DNA from: Mycolicibacterium moriokaense
GTDB lineage: Bacteria; Actinomycetota; Actinomycetes; Mycobacteriales; Mycobacteriaceae
Assembly: GCF_003347205.1 (NCBI RefSeq)
Contig: NZ_QQBJ01000015.1
Coordinates: 1 to 64,000, forward strand
Length of the DNA stretch: 64,000 nt
Reading direction: 5' to 3'
Both the position numbers and the translations under genes were made by a program. Every line of letters begins with the position of its first letter. Position 1 is the stretch's first letter. The notes under the pieces are model-generated. The model was not told the DNA's origin, did no database searches, and saw only the letters and a program-made list of their open reading frames with translations. Positions 57,862-64,000 of the stretch are shown in pieces.

Positions 57862-58747
57862 CTGTTGTAGAATAGTCATTATTACGGAGGTACCCAGGGA
57901 ACTCGCTGATCTCACGCACGGAGAAAAGTTTATTCGGCAGCCCAGGCGTCTCATTGATTAAGCGCTGGATCGTCCGTACGCGTTCGGCGTCGATTGCCAG
58001 GAACATAACGTACGGAAATCGCCCACGACCGTCTGGGCCTTTGTGGCGGTGATATATGGGCAGTTGTTCGCGTTCGCTATATAGATACGCGTACCGCTTT
58101 AGCTTGTCCACTATCTGCGCGTCGGTCTCACTCCCAAGATCGACTTCCAGCCACAGTTTTGGCCGGCGGTTCTGGTCGACCAGTTCTATCCGCATATACA
58201 AATCAGGTTCAATCGTCACGCCATCAACGCTGATTTTCGTGTTCGGTTCAACCGCCCATTCATCGATGCGTAGCCAGCCAAGCCGTTCCGCTTTATACGC
58301 GTCCACAAGCACGTCAGCGAGTGCCAGGGCGTGATGCTTGATGGTTCGACTCTTACGCCGCCGCCGTCCGTTCGACGGCATTCTTTTGCGGCCCTCTGGC
58401 CCAAGCTGGAAGACGTTGACACTGCGACCGCCACGCCGTCCGCCTGGGTGGGATTCCTCGACGTATTCCAGCCAACCGTCAGCGACTAACTCTCTCAGTC
58501 TCTTATTACACGCTGTATCAGACAGGTTGTCTGGGAAGACAAGCTGTCTGATGTGAGGTGTAGCGAGTTGATCGAACAAGTTGATCAGGTTCAACACCCT
58601 GATCTTGGGTTCGGCCAGGCGCATACGACGAGCATACAGCGACGTAGCTGCGGCGCCCAGCGGCACATTTGCCCTGGTAAGCGCCCGTTCGCCTATGTCG
58701 CGAGCGGCGCGGCTGCGTGGCGGTTGGATTTCAGTTGCAGCAGCCAT
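57857..58747 (-). CDS. Replication-relaxation family protein
   Basis: 296 residues. Winged-helix-like N-terminal half (VLNLINLFDQLATPHIRQLV, NKRLRELVADGWLEYVEESH, GGRSVNVFQLGPEGRKRM), then the Replic_Relax core HHALALADVLVDAYKAERLG, TIEPDLYMRIELVDQ and KLWLEVDLGSETDAQIVDKL with an E-x-D/DLG active-like site. Family members occur on actinobacterial plasmids and elements and are tied to replication or transfer. It diverges from the early operon at 59314, and near-identical 15-bp repeats stand at both its ends. Confidence 0.82.
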   Translation of the reverse strand: MAAATEIQPPRSRAARDIGERALTRANVPLGAAATSLYARRMRLAEPKIRVLNLINLFDQLATPHIRQLVFPDNLSDTACNKRLRELVADGWLEYVEESHPGGRRGGRSVNVFQLGPEGRKRMPSNGRRRRKSRTIKHHALALADVLVDAYKAERLGWLRIDEWAVEPNTKISVDGVTIEPDLYMRIELVDQNRRPKLWLEVDLGSETDAQIVDKLKRYAYLYSEREQLPIYHRHKGPDGRGRFPYVMFLAIDAERVRTIQRLINETPGLPNKLFSVREISEFPGYLRNNDYSTTV

Positions 58748-58853
58748 GTTTCGGTATTTTATTATTCATTAGTTGTCATTATACCGACTAGCGCCAGTTA
58801 TCCACAGCTTTTTATATTTCGCATACTACTAACTATTGCAATACGAATTAAAC

Positions 58854-58868
58854 TAGTCTACTATTAAA
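58854..58868. repeat. 15-bp near-identical direct repeat, right copy
   Basis: TAGTCTACTATTAAA in the divergent region upstream of the Replic_Relax-like gene. Candidate binding site or origin element. Confidence 0.6.
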
Positions 58869-58972
58869 ACAGAACCGACGACGTGAGCAGCAGGAGTTTT
58901 GCGCTACGGGAGAAACTGATCGGGTCAATCACATTAACATCATTGAGCGTAGTAGTGCGGTAGTAAGTCATA

Positions 58973-59110
58973 GACAGGGTAGCTCAGTTAAGTAGAGCGG
59001 GCTTATTTCAGTCGATTGCTGACGGAGGCGGAAAGTTGATTACTTGAGCTTTGGGCGCAGCATAGGGCTAATCACCCGAGGCGCTGGTGCAAATCCAGCC
59101 CCTGTCGCCA
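58973..59110 (+). tRNA. tRNA-like gene with an oversized central region and encoded CCA
   Basis: A 7-bp acceptor GACAGGG/CCCTGTC with discriminator G and encoded CCA, TA at 8-9, D-arm GCTC-AGTTAAGTA-GAGC and T-arm GCTGG-TGCAAAT-CCAGC are all in place. Between D- and T-arm there are about 80 nt instead of about 30. Near its 3' side GGG-CTAATCA-CCC could be an anticodon arm; a similar GGGCTTATTTCA stands at its 5' side, as if about 60 nt had been inserted or duplicated. The T-loop TGCAAAT departs from TTCAAAT. Could be an intron-bearing or bulged tRNA or a tRNA mimic. Confidence 0.55.
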
Positions 59111-59216
59111 TATTGCTACTAGCACCATACGCTCAATGCCTTCCGTGCAGCGACATGGCAGCTCGAAATAGTTGGCACCGGCGAAGACGGACTATGGGTT
59201 TAGCGTTGACTCTCTG

Positions 59217-59284
59217 TCCCTCCTTAGTCTTCGCGTCAATCGAACTGCCTTGTGTCTGCACGGGCAACTATCAACAAGGAGGGA
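59217..59284 (+). promoter_or_regulatory. Long leader with inverted repeat that can mask AAGGAGGGA
   Basis: TCCCTCCTT (59217-59225) is the perfect complement of AAGGAGGGA (59276-59284). The second arm is a consensus ribosome site, though 30 bases before the first plausible start (59314). Could fold to control translation or be an attenuator of the early operon. Confidence 0.4.
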
Positions 59285-59313
59285 AGAGCGAGAGAAAAGG
59301 GAATGATGCACCT

Positions 59314-59622
59314 ATGACATATCAAATCAGCGAATCACGGTTCAAAGATCAGCGTCGAGCAGATGCGACCGGTGAGGCGAAGAAAGTACAGATAAACGGC
59401 TACGTGCGACCGATCAGGAAGCAAGCCATCGAGCTGTACTGCAAGGCACTCACTGAAGAACTTAGGCCACTGCGAGGGCCTACGTTCTCCGTCACGTTTC
59501 CAAAGCTGCTGGACGACTATCTCAACCGCGATCCGCGATTCAGAGCAATCGAGAGAGAGTTAATTAAGCAAGAAAAGGATCAACATGAGTTTCAGCAATC
59601 CAACGATAACCAACCCAGCTAA
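59314..59622 (+). CDS. Early protein, unknown, helical
   Basis: 102 residues from ATG 59314; the frame is open to 59044 but the upstream part lacks coding character and covers the tRNA-like gene. Contains INGYVRPIRKQAIELYCKAL and FPKLLDDYLNRDPRFRAIER, ending in Gln/Asp-rich tail. Overlaps the SSB-like gene by 38 bases. First gene of the rightward early operon; perhaps a replication partner. Confidence 0.6.
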   Translation: MTYQISESRFKDQRRADATGEAKKVQINGYVRPIRKQAIELYCKALTEELRPLRGPTFSVTFPKLLDDYLNRDPRFRAIERELIKQEKDQHEFQQSNDNQPS

Positions 59623-60337
59623 AAAATTCTTCAAATGGAAGGGTGGTCCAGGCGAGATCGTCTGGTACGACCGTGACAACGAGAAGGAATTGAAAGTCAG
59701 TCTTATCAACGACGATGGCACCTATGTCAAGCCGTTCCGCTTCATACTGCTCGATGAGTTGACCACCATCAAAGGCTACGACGATACTAGCGAATCTGGT
59801 ATCTGGTCAAATGAAGTGCGCAGCCTCAAGAAAGACGTGTTGAACGTCAAATCTAAGGGAGGCGACATCGTTAGTGGTACGTATGAAGTTATAAAAGATA
59901 CAATCAAGGCCAAGGGAGGCAAGTTCGCCCGCAGCTTATATATCGCCTACCAAGAGCCTGACGGAGAAGATAGCATTTGGGAAGTCGGTAACCTTAACTT
60001 GGCTGGCGGATCTGTTGGTGAGTGGTTCGAGTTCCGTAAAAAATCAGATCTTCAAGTTGAGGGTGCTGTCATTACGGGGATACATAAGGTCAAGAAGAAA
60101 GGCGGCATTGAGTTTTTTGTACCTGTTTTCGAGACATGGCAGTTCAAACCGAGTGATATTGATGCGGGCAAGGAACTAGATCAAAAGGTCCAGAAATATC
60201 TTGAAACCTATCTTGCTGGTCGCGGGGAAGATAAGTGGCGGGACCAAGTCGAAACCCAGGGTCTGGATAAACCGGAAGACACCGTTCTTGAAGACATCGA
60301 TGACAAGCCAATCGACCTGTCGGAGATTCCTTTCTAA
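59585..60337 (+). CDS. Single-stranded DNA-binding protein-like
   Basis: 250 residues. N-terminal FFKWKGGPGEIVWYDRDNEK and FRFILLDELTTIKGYDDTSE; beta-rich core; the C-terminus is acidic and ends LEDIDDKPIDLSEIPF, the hallmark Asp-rich tail with Ile-Pro-Phe that SSB proteins use to recruit partners. The core is not an ordinary short OB-fold SSB, so this is a phage-type version. Position at the head of the early operon supports a replication role. Confidence 0.68.
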   Translation: MSFSNPTITNPAKKFFKWKGGPGEIVWYDRDNEKELKVSLINDDGTYVKPFRFILLDELTTIKGYDDTSESGIWSNEVRSLKKDVLNVKSKGGDIVSGTYEVIKDTIKAKGGKFARSLYIAYQEPDGEDSIWEVGNLNLAGGSVGEWFEFRKKSDLQVEGAVITGIHKVKKKGGIEFFVPVFETWQFKPSDIDAGKELDQKVQKYLETYLAGRGEDKWRDQVETQGLDKPEDTVLEDIDDKPIDLSEIPF

Positions 60338-60519
60338 TGCTCTACGACGAACACTACATGAACCATGTCAACGAGAACCAGGACTACGAACTGGACGAGT
60401 CGACAGAGGATCACCAGATTGCGTCACATGACCCATTGGTCATCACCGCGCTAACCAACCTACTAAATCCACCACTTTCAAATAACGCGCCGCTCAGCGG
60501 CAGAGAGACAAGTGAGTAG
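60337..60519 (+). CDS. Small acidic early protein
   Basis: 60 residues, starts in the stop of the SSB-like gene (TAATG). Very acidic N-terminus (VNENQDYELDESTEDHQIAS). Coupled to the SSB-like gene and to the next. Function unknown. Confidence 0.5.
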   Translation: MLYDEHYMNHVNENQDYELDESTEDHQIASHDPLVITALTNLLNPPLSNNAPLSGRETSE

Positions 60520-61042
60520 AACAGTCATAACCAAAGAAGCCGTCATGGTTGTCCTGAAGGACGTCAAAGCAGGCCACAACGATGAGATGGTCGCGAATCT
60601 AACGGGCCTCAAGCGCTCGACGGTCAAGTCAATCCGTCTTGCCGGATCATGGGCCGAGTATCAACGCCGCCGAGCCACCAAACGCCGCCAGGCGACAGTC
60701 AAGAAAGCAGCCGTCAAGAAGCTCGAAAAGAAGGTCGCAGGAAAATCAGCCCGGCCAGAGCTGGTGACAGCCGCGCCGGATAAGCCGACTGCGAAACGTC
60801 ACAGTGACGCAACGCCAAAGGCGGTATCTGCCGACTTGAAGCAACGTGTGGTCCAGTCATGGGCTCAGGAATTGATCACAGCGTATCGGCTGTTCCACCA
60901 GGACAAGAAGGAGATCCTCAAAGCTATCGAGGACGTTAAGAAGCTTGTACCAAACAGAAGCTCGACCAATGCGGGTCGGCTGCTTGCTGTTGATAATGTC
61001 AAACGAGTCAACCTACTGCAACGCATCCGTGGCAATCGATGA
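60512..61042 (+). CDS. HTH protein with histone-like basic linker
   Basis: 176 residues starting at GTG 60512. N-terminal HTH-like domain (ITKEAVMVVLKDVKAGHNDE, ANLTGLKRSTVKSIRLAG), then an Ala/Lys-rich stretch (RRATKRRQATVKKAAVKKLE) like H1-type histone tails, and a C-terminal helical domain (LKQRVVQSWAQELITAYRLF). DNA binding is likely; role could be regulation or DNA compaction. Confidence 0.65.
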   Translation: MSRTVITKEAVMVVLKDVKAGHNDEMVANLTGLKRSTVKSIRLAGSWAEYQRRRATKRRQATVKKAAVKKLEKKVAGKSARPELVTAAPDKPTAKRHSDATPKAVSADLKQRVVQSWAQELITAYRLFHQDKKEILKAIEDVKKLVPNRSSTNAGRLLAVDNVKRVNLLQRIRGNR

Positions 61043-61093
61043 TGTTGGATTGTCTTGTTGCGATCTTGCTCAGCTTAATAACTGCTTAGCGAT

Positions 61094-61125
61094 ATGCGTC
61101 GCAGAATAAATATTGTGCGACGCAT
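61094..61125. promoter_or_regulatory. Perfect inverted repeat in the gap before 61261
   Basis: ATGCGTCGCA and TGCGACGCAT, 10-bp arms and a 12-nt AT-rich loop. Either the terminator of the SSB operon or an operator for the gene at 61261; AATTTC follows. Confidence 0.5.
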
Positions 61126-61260
61126 AATTTCGGACGCTAACAGAGATCGTACCTTACAAACTTAACTAGAACATCAGATTCGGTATTTTGTCTTGTATTA
61201 ATTTATGGACGAATATGTTTATATAGGTGTATAACAACCGTAAATGGACAACGAGACAAT

Positions 61261-61842
61261 ATGCACGACGATAACGCAACCCAGCCGGAAATTAATACTT
61301 TTTCCACAGGCCTTGGCGACAACAAAACGTTAATCGGCCAACTCAAATCCTACCTCGGCTTGAAGAACCCAACATCAAAGTTTGTCGAAGAGTGTTCTTG
61401 GGTCGGTCGCGGAGACCTCGTTGAGTTTCGCGCAGACGGAAGCGTCGTGGAATATGAGCTGAAGCGTTCATACTCGGATTTGAACAATGAACTCAGAGAT
61501 ATAGCCGTAGTGATTGACTGCTTACGTGCAGGAGCTTCACGTTATGCCCGAGTTAAGCAGTTAACATACGATGGCATATCCGAAAAGGAAATGAAGCGCC
61601 TCGTTAACAGATACTGTATGCACGCCGAGAGTGCAAAGTATCTCAAGCATGAGTGGTACCTAGACTCAAATCGCAAGGCTAGTGAGGACAAGAACCGAAG
61701 ACCAGACCAGTTTTACTTCGTCGTGACCGACGACCAAAACACGGCTGGGGCGATACGCAGGACAAGCGGTACGCCCTACGGAGTCATACGGCTTTTAAAT
61801 GGGATACCTCGCACATTGAAACCAGCTTTAAATATCAACTAA
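61261..61842 (+). CDS. PD-(D/E)XK-like nuclease-fold protein
   Basis: 193 residues. GRGDLVEFRADGSVVEYELK contains a D...ExK pattern of the restriction-nuclease fold (D56-region, then E and K of YELK), followed by LNNELRDIAVVIDCLRAGAS as in MmcB-like or RecB-like proteins. The C-terminus (RRTSGTPYGVIRLLNGIPRT) is polar. It could take part in DNA repair or recombination; no specific family is assigned. Confidence 0.55.
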   Translation: MHDDNATQPEINTFSTGLGDNKTLIGQLKSYLGLKNPTSKFVEECSWVGRGDLVEFRADGSVVEYELKRSYSDLNNELRDIAVVIDCLRAGASRYARVKQLTYDGISEKEMKRLVNRYCMHAESAKYLKHEWYLDSNRKASEDKNRRPDQFYFVVTDDQNTAGAIRRTSGTPYGVIRLLNGIPRTLKPALNIN

Positions 61843-61852
61843 AGGAAAAACT

Positions 61853-62233
61853 ATGACTGATCGTGAAGAACAACTCATGTACCACGGCCCGATCCCGGAA
61901 CGCTCGACGCTTCCAACCAAGCCGACAAAGCACCCGCTGGCCGGCAGAACAAAAGGTGTCCGATCAACTAGCCGCCAGGCGCTCAAGACCGTGAAGCTTT
62001 CGCAAGACCAGGCCGAGGTCTTCATTGCCCTGAAGATGAGCGCTCAACCGATGTGTGACAAAGAGCTTCTGACCTACCTACAGAAGTACACGCTCAAAGG
62101 TGCGAACTGGAAGATCAACATGGTAAACGGTCGCCGTCACGATCTGCTTGAGATGGACAAGATCGAAGAGGCCGGTCGGTGGTCATGTCGACAGTCTTCA
62201 TACAGGGTTATTCACTGGAGGGTTAAAGAATGA
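61853..62233 (+). CDS. Early protein with winged-helix-like C-terminus
   Basis: 126 residues. A Pro/Lys-rich N-terminus, then LSQDQAEVFIALKMSAQPMC and MVNGRRHDLLEMDKIEEAGR, with final strands SSYRVIHWRVKE: the pattern of small phage winged-helix proteins that sense or switch DNA. Four-base overlap with YopX. Confidence 0.6.
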   Translation: MTDREEQLMYHGPIPERSTLPTKPTKHPLAGRTKGVRSTSRQALKTVKLSQDQAEVFIALKMSAQPMCDKELLTYLQKYTLKGANWKINMVNGRRHDLLEMDKIEEAGRWSCRQSSYRVIHWRVKE

Positions 62234-62661
62234 GAGATATTAAATACAGAGTGTGGGACACGCAAGAGAAGAAAATGTTCAAAGTCTACGCGCTAATGCG
62301 TCTCGGTGGCGTTAGTCCGCCACTTGCGAGGATTGTTGGCCGGACGAAAGTCCCGTCGTCTTCGCGTAGATATTACCCGTCCTACAGCTCTCCTACCACA
62401 GACATGATTGATTTTGAACGTGGTGTGGTGATGCAGTACACCGGCCTCAATGACAAGAACGGTGTGGGGATATACGAGGGTGACGTTGTAACAACTGGCA
62501 ATGGACTGAAGCGCATCGTCATCTATGACGCGCCTGGCTTCTGGCTCGCGAAGAACCTAACAGACAAGATTGACATTGACTCGTTCAGTACCCCAAGGGC
62601 ATACGAGGAAGTCATCGGCAACATCTACGAAAACCCTGAACTATTGGAGCTAGCCTCATGA
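62230..62661 (+). CDS. YopX-family protein
   Basis: 143 residues. IKYRVWDTQEKKMFKVYALM, MQYTGLNDKNGVGIYEGDVV and YEEVIGNIYENPELL are the conserved YopX blocks. The family is common in prophages; its molecular role is unknown. Overlaps the next gene by four bases. Confidence 0.85.
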   Translation: MRDIKYRVWDTQEKKMFKVYALMRLGGVSPPLARIVGRTKVPSSSRRYYPSYSSPTTDMIDFERGVVMQYTGLNDKNGVGIYEGDVVTTGNGLKRIVIYDAPGFWLAKNLTDKIDIDSFSTPRAYEEVIGNIYENPELLELAS

Positions 62662-62927
62662 CCAACATAGCGATGCAACCTACAGTGTATTTCAACGCGC
62701 AGTACCAGCAGTGGCACGCACGCATTTATCATCGATATAAATATATCCACGTCGGACGCTTTGACGACCGTGACATTGCGCTGGCGAGTGCTAAACAGAA
62801 GATCGCAGAGCTTGAGCGTGTACAGAAGGAACAAGACGAAAAGCAGTCCCAGGCTCGCATCTGGTCGGACGCGGCAGCAGCGTCACGCATGAGCATCCTT
62901 GCAAAGTATTCGGGGGGTACTTCATGA
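62658..62927 (+). CDS. Small AP2-like DNA-binding protein
   Basis: 89 residues. YQQWHARIYHRYKYIHVGRF then DDRDIALASAKQKIAELE resembles the beta-sheet plus helix of AP2-type domains seen in phage proteins. The second half is a coiled-coil-like helix. DNA binding is a guess from pattern. Confidence 0.5.
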   Translation: MTNIAMQPTVYFNAQYQQWHARIYHRYKYIHVGRFDDRDIALASAKQKIAELERVQKEQDEKQSQARIWSDAAAASRMSILAKYSGGTS

Positions 62928-63124
62928 ACGATTCCCGTACTCTCGAATATTGGAAGAACGGTCAATACCTCCCAGCGCTGATGCGTACCGGCATCTATGT
63001 GGTCGGTGTCATGTTCGGGATCTTCATGGCGATGATGGCGTGGCTGCTTATAGCGACGATCGTCATGATGCCGGCACTTACCTTCTTACTCGATCAATTT
63101 TGTATTGCCGTGTGGGGCAAGTAA
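62924..63124 (+). CDS. Small membrane protein
   Basis: 66 residues with one long or two short hydrophobic segments (IYVVGVMFGIFMAMMAWLLIATIVMMPALTF region). Four-base overlap with the preceding gene. Function unknown. Confidence 0.55.
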   Translation: MNDSRTLEYWKNGQYLPALMRTGIYVVGVMFGIFMAMMAWLLIATIVMMPALTFLLDQFCIAVWGK

Positions 63125-63198
63125 TCACATACCCCAATGATCGCTAAGTCAATCTTGTAAAAAATCTCACCGGAGAGCATAGTCATAATTACAGGAGG

Positions 63199-63378
63199 AT
63201 GCTTCTGAAGTACATAGTAATTGAACGACTCAAGGTCCATGGATTAACCATCGGCTACGAGTTTTCAGACGACACCACGTATCAACGTTGGCATAACGTC
63301 GTCGAATGGGTGCCTAAGCCGCGCAAGATTGCGTCTCGCACGCATAAGAAGATCAAACGCAAGCTTTCTGCCCATTAA
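63199..63378 (+). CDS. 59-residue basic protein
   Basis: Strongly basic C-terminus (IASRTHKKIKRKLSAH) after a beta-like domain (LTIGYEFSDDTTYQRWHNVV). AGGAGG directly abuts the ATG at 63199, too close for that start; a CTG at 63205 may be used instead. Small nucleic-acid-binding proteins look like this, but no family is recognised. Confidence 0.5.
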   Translation: MLLKYIVIERLKVHGLTIGYEFSDDTTYQRWHNVVEWVPKPRKIASRTHKKIKRKLSAH

Positions 63379-63419
63379 CATTCGGACTGCTAGGCGGCAA
63401 TGCGAGAGCCGCTTAGCAG

Positions 63420-63589
63420 CCAGCCATCAGCAGATCGAGTGGGCATCCGCTGATGGCTGGACGCATGATCCATCAATCGGATCGTGCGCTCCACACCTCT
63501 CACTCCGCTCTAAAAGCACTTCCCTTTTCGCCTTCTGGCGGTGTCAAGGATCAAACTCGCTGATCTCGACACGGGGCGAGTGAGAGGTG
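63420..63589 (+). promoter_or_regulatory. Two perfect inverted repeats in the whiB leader
   Basis: CCAGCCATCAGC (63420-63431) pairs with GCTGATGGCTGG (63449-63460), and CACCTCTCACTC (63494-63505) with GAGTGAGAGGTG (63578-63589), each 12 bp without mismatch. They fill the 245-bp gap before whiB. Either a structured 5' leader, paired protein sites or a replication-related structure. Confidence 0.55.
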
Positions 63590-63624
63590 CGCCAAGACAT
63601 CAACGTTAAACGAGGCATTCATGT

Positions 63625-63885
63625 ATGTCAGAACTCGCCCCACCAGTCGGAGGACGCTGCGCTGAAGCAGGGCCCGGTTATGCCGACGAACTCTTCGAAG
63701 CCGTGCTTCGCAATCGGAAATCATTCATCAAGTGGGGCCGGCAGATGTGCGCCAGCTGCGAGATTCAAGAACCATGCCTCGAGTTCGGCATAGCCACTAG
63801 GCAAGAGTACGGATTGTGGGGCGGCGCAACCCCACCCGAACTTCGTCGTATGGCCGATCTTCGTGACGGTGGAGACGCAGCGTAA
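63625..63885 (+). CDS. whiB: WhiB-family iron-sulfur transcriptional regulator
   Basis: 86 residues. Cysteines at 12, 42, 45 and 51 give the WhiB spacing C-x29-C-x2-C-x5-C that binds a 4Fe-4S cluster, and GLWGGATP is the family turn. WhiB proteins regulate transcription with the sigma factor and are found only in Actinobacteria and their phages. It marks the host lineage and may alter host gene expression or exclude superinfection. Confidence 0.93.
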   Translation: MSELAPPVGGRCAEAGPGYADELFEAVLRNRKSFIKWGRQMCASCEIQEPCLEFGIATRQEYGLWGGATPPELRRMADLRDGGDAA

Positions 63886-64000
63886 TGAAACACAACGCCT
63901 ATGAACTCCCGCCATCGGAACCAGATCCAGAGTTCTTAAATCAGCGGCAACGCGGACTGTTACGACTCGGTATCCATGCCATGTTCGCCAACCAGATGGA
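63885..64000 (+). CDS. Start of a gene cut by the window edge
   Basis: ATG overlaps the stop of whiB (TAATG). The visible 38 residues include MKHNAYELPPSEPDPEFLNQ and GLLRLGIHAMFANQM, no recognised domain. Probably co-transcribed with whiB. Confidence 0.55.
   Translation, partial: MKHNAYELPPSEPDPEFLNQRQRGLLRLGIHAMFANQM

Larger units (their letters stand above)
18113..64000. mobile_element. Integrated tailed-phage (siphovirus-like) element, right end not in window
   Basis: From the tRNA-Tyr junction to the window end the base composition drops, genes become small and tightly overlapped, and phage head, tail, packaging, lysis and early genes appear in order. No chromosomal housekeeping gene is seen. 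No integrase, excisionase or repressor was recognised in this part, so they must lie to the right if the element is temperate. An alternative is an assembly join of chromosome and phage, but the tRNA break argues for true integration. Confidence 0.7.

Noticed and set aside
59075-59090. CTA in the arm of the tRNA-like gene as an amber-suppressor anticodon
   Set aside because: CTA would be preceded by G, not U33, and the loop cannot be placed canonically; linking it to the TAG stops in the phage is not supported.
59044-59313. Upstream extension of the first early gene
   Set aside because: It overlaps the tRNA-like gene and its CCA end and reads as low-quality coding text with many cysteines and arginines.
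18072-64000. CRISPR array or spacer-like repeats
   Set aside because: No regularly spaced repeats were found; only isolated inverted repeats and two direct-repeat pairs.

Overview
The window joins two very different pieces of actinobacterial DNA. Bases 1 to about 18,070 are GC-rich and look like a Mycobacterium/Mycolicibacterium chromosome: a mycobacterial-style secreted protein, paralogous TetR regulators, and many short-chain dehydrogenases next to cytochromes P450. From about 18,110 to the right edge the DNA is visibly more A/T-rich and carries a tailed-phage gene set. The phage also encodes Lsr2 and WhiB homologues, which are actinobacterial families, so its host is most likely an actinobacterium. 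The junction lies inside a tRNA-Tyr gene (3' part on the chromosome side, non-tRNA sequence on the phage side). This is what integration into a tRNA gene produces. The other end and any integrase are outside the window.

Chromosomal part (1-18,005): a catabolic-looking cluster of six SDR oxidoreductases, two P450s, a ferredoxin interrupted by an in-frame TAG, two SnoaL-like proteins, a carboxymuconolactone-decarboxylase-like protein, a TauD-like dioxygenase, a beta-lactamase-fold esterase and a large secreted beta-propeller protein. Two TetR paralogues sit in the cluster. I find eleven copies of one 16-bp palindrome (consensus CTRTACRNNYGTAYAG) at the promoters of essentially every transcription unit, so the cluster appears to be one regulon. 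The substrate is unknown; a hydrophobic cyclic compound (terpenoid- or steroid-like) is an inference only.

Phage part, left arm (18,320-24,062, rightward): small unknown proteins, several tiny membrane proteins, a TraG/VirD4/VirB4-like membrane ATPase and a cytosolic CAP-domain protein. Late region (51,956 to 24,557, leftward): a small protein, a block of glycosyltransferases with an FkbM-type methyltransferase, terminase small and large subunits, a portal-MuF fusion, a 2H phosphoesterase, a protease-capsid fusion, connectors, tail tube, tail chaperones, tape measure, tail tip, fibres, a membrane-anchored Mrr-type nuclease and a lysis cassette with CHAP endolysin and holin, ending in a strong terminator. 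An Lsr2 homologue follows.

Phage part, right arm: rightward small membrane proteins behind a clear sigma70-like promoter; a leftward ArdC-like antirestriction protein and an HNH nuclease flanked by 15-bp direct repeats; a roughly 0.8-kb non-coding region with extensive long-range pairing and an embedded tRNA-like element; a leftward PH-domain membrane protein, a C2H2-finger protein and a Replic_Relax-type initiator; then a rightward early operon with an SSB-like protein, an HTH/histone-like protein, a PD-(D/E)XK-like protein, YopX and WhiB. Most exact functions rest on motif recognition by eye and are graded accordingly.
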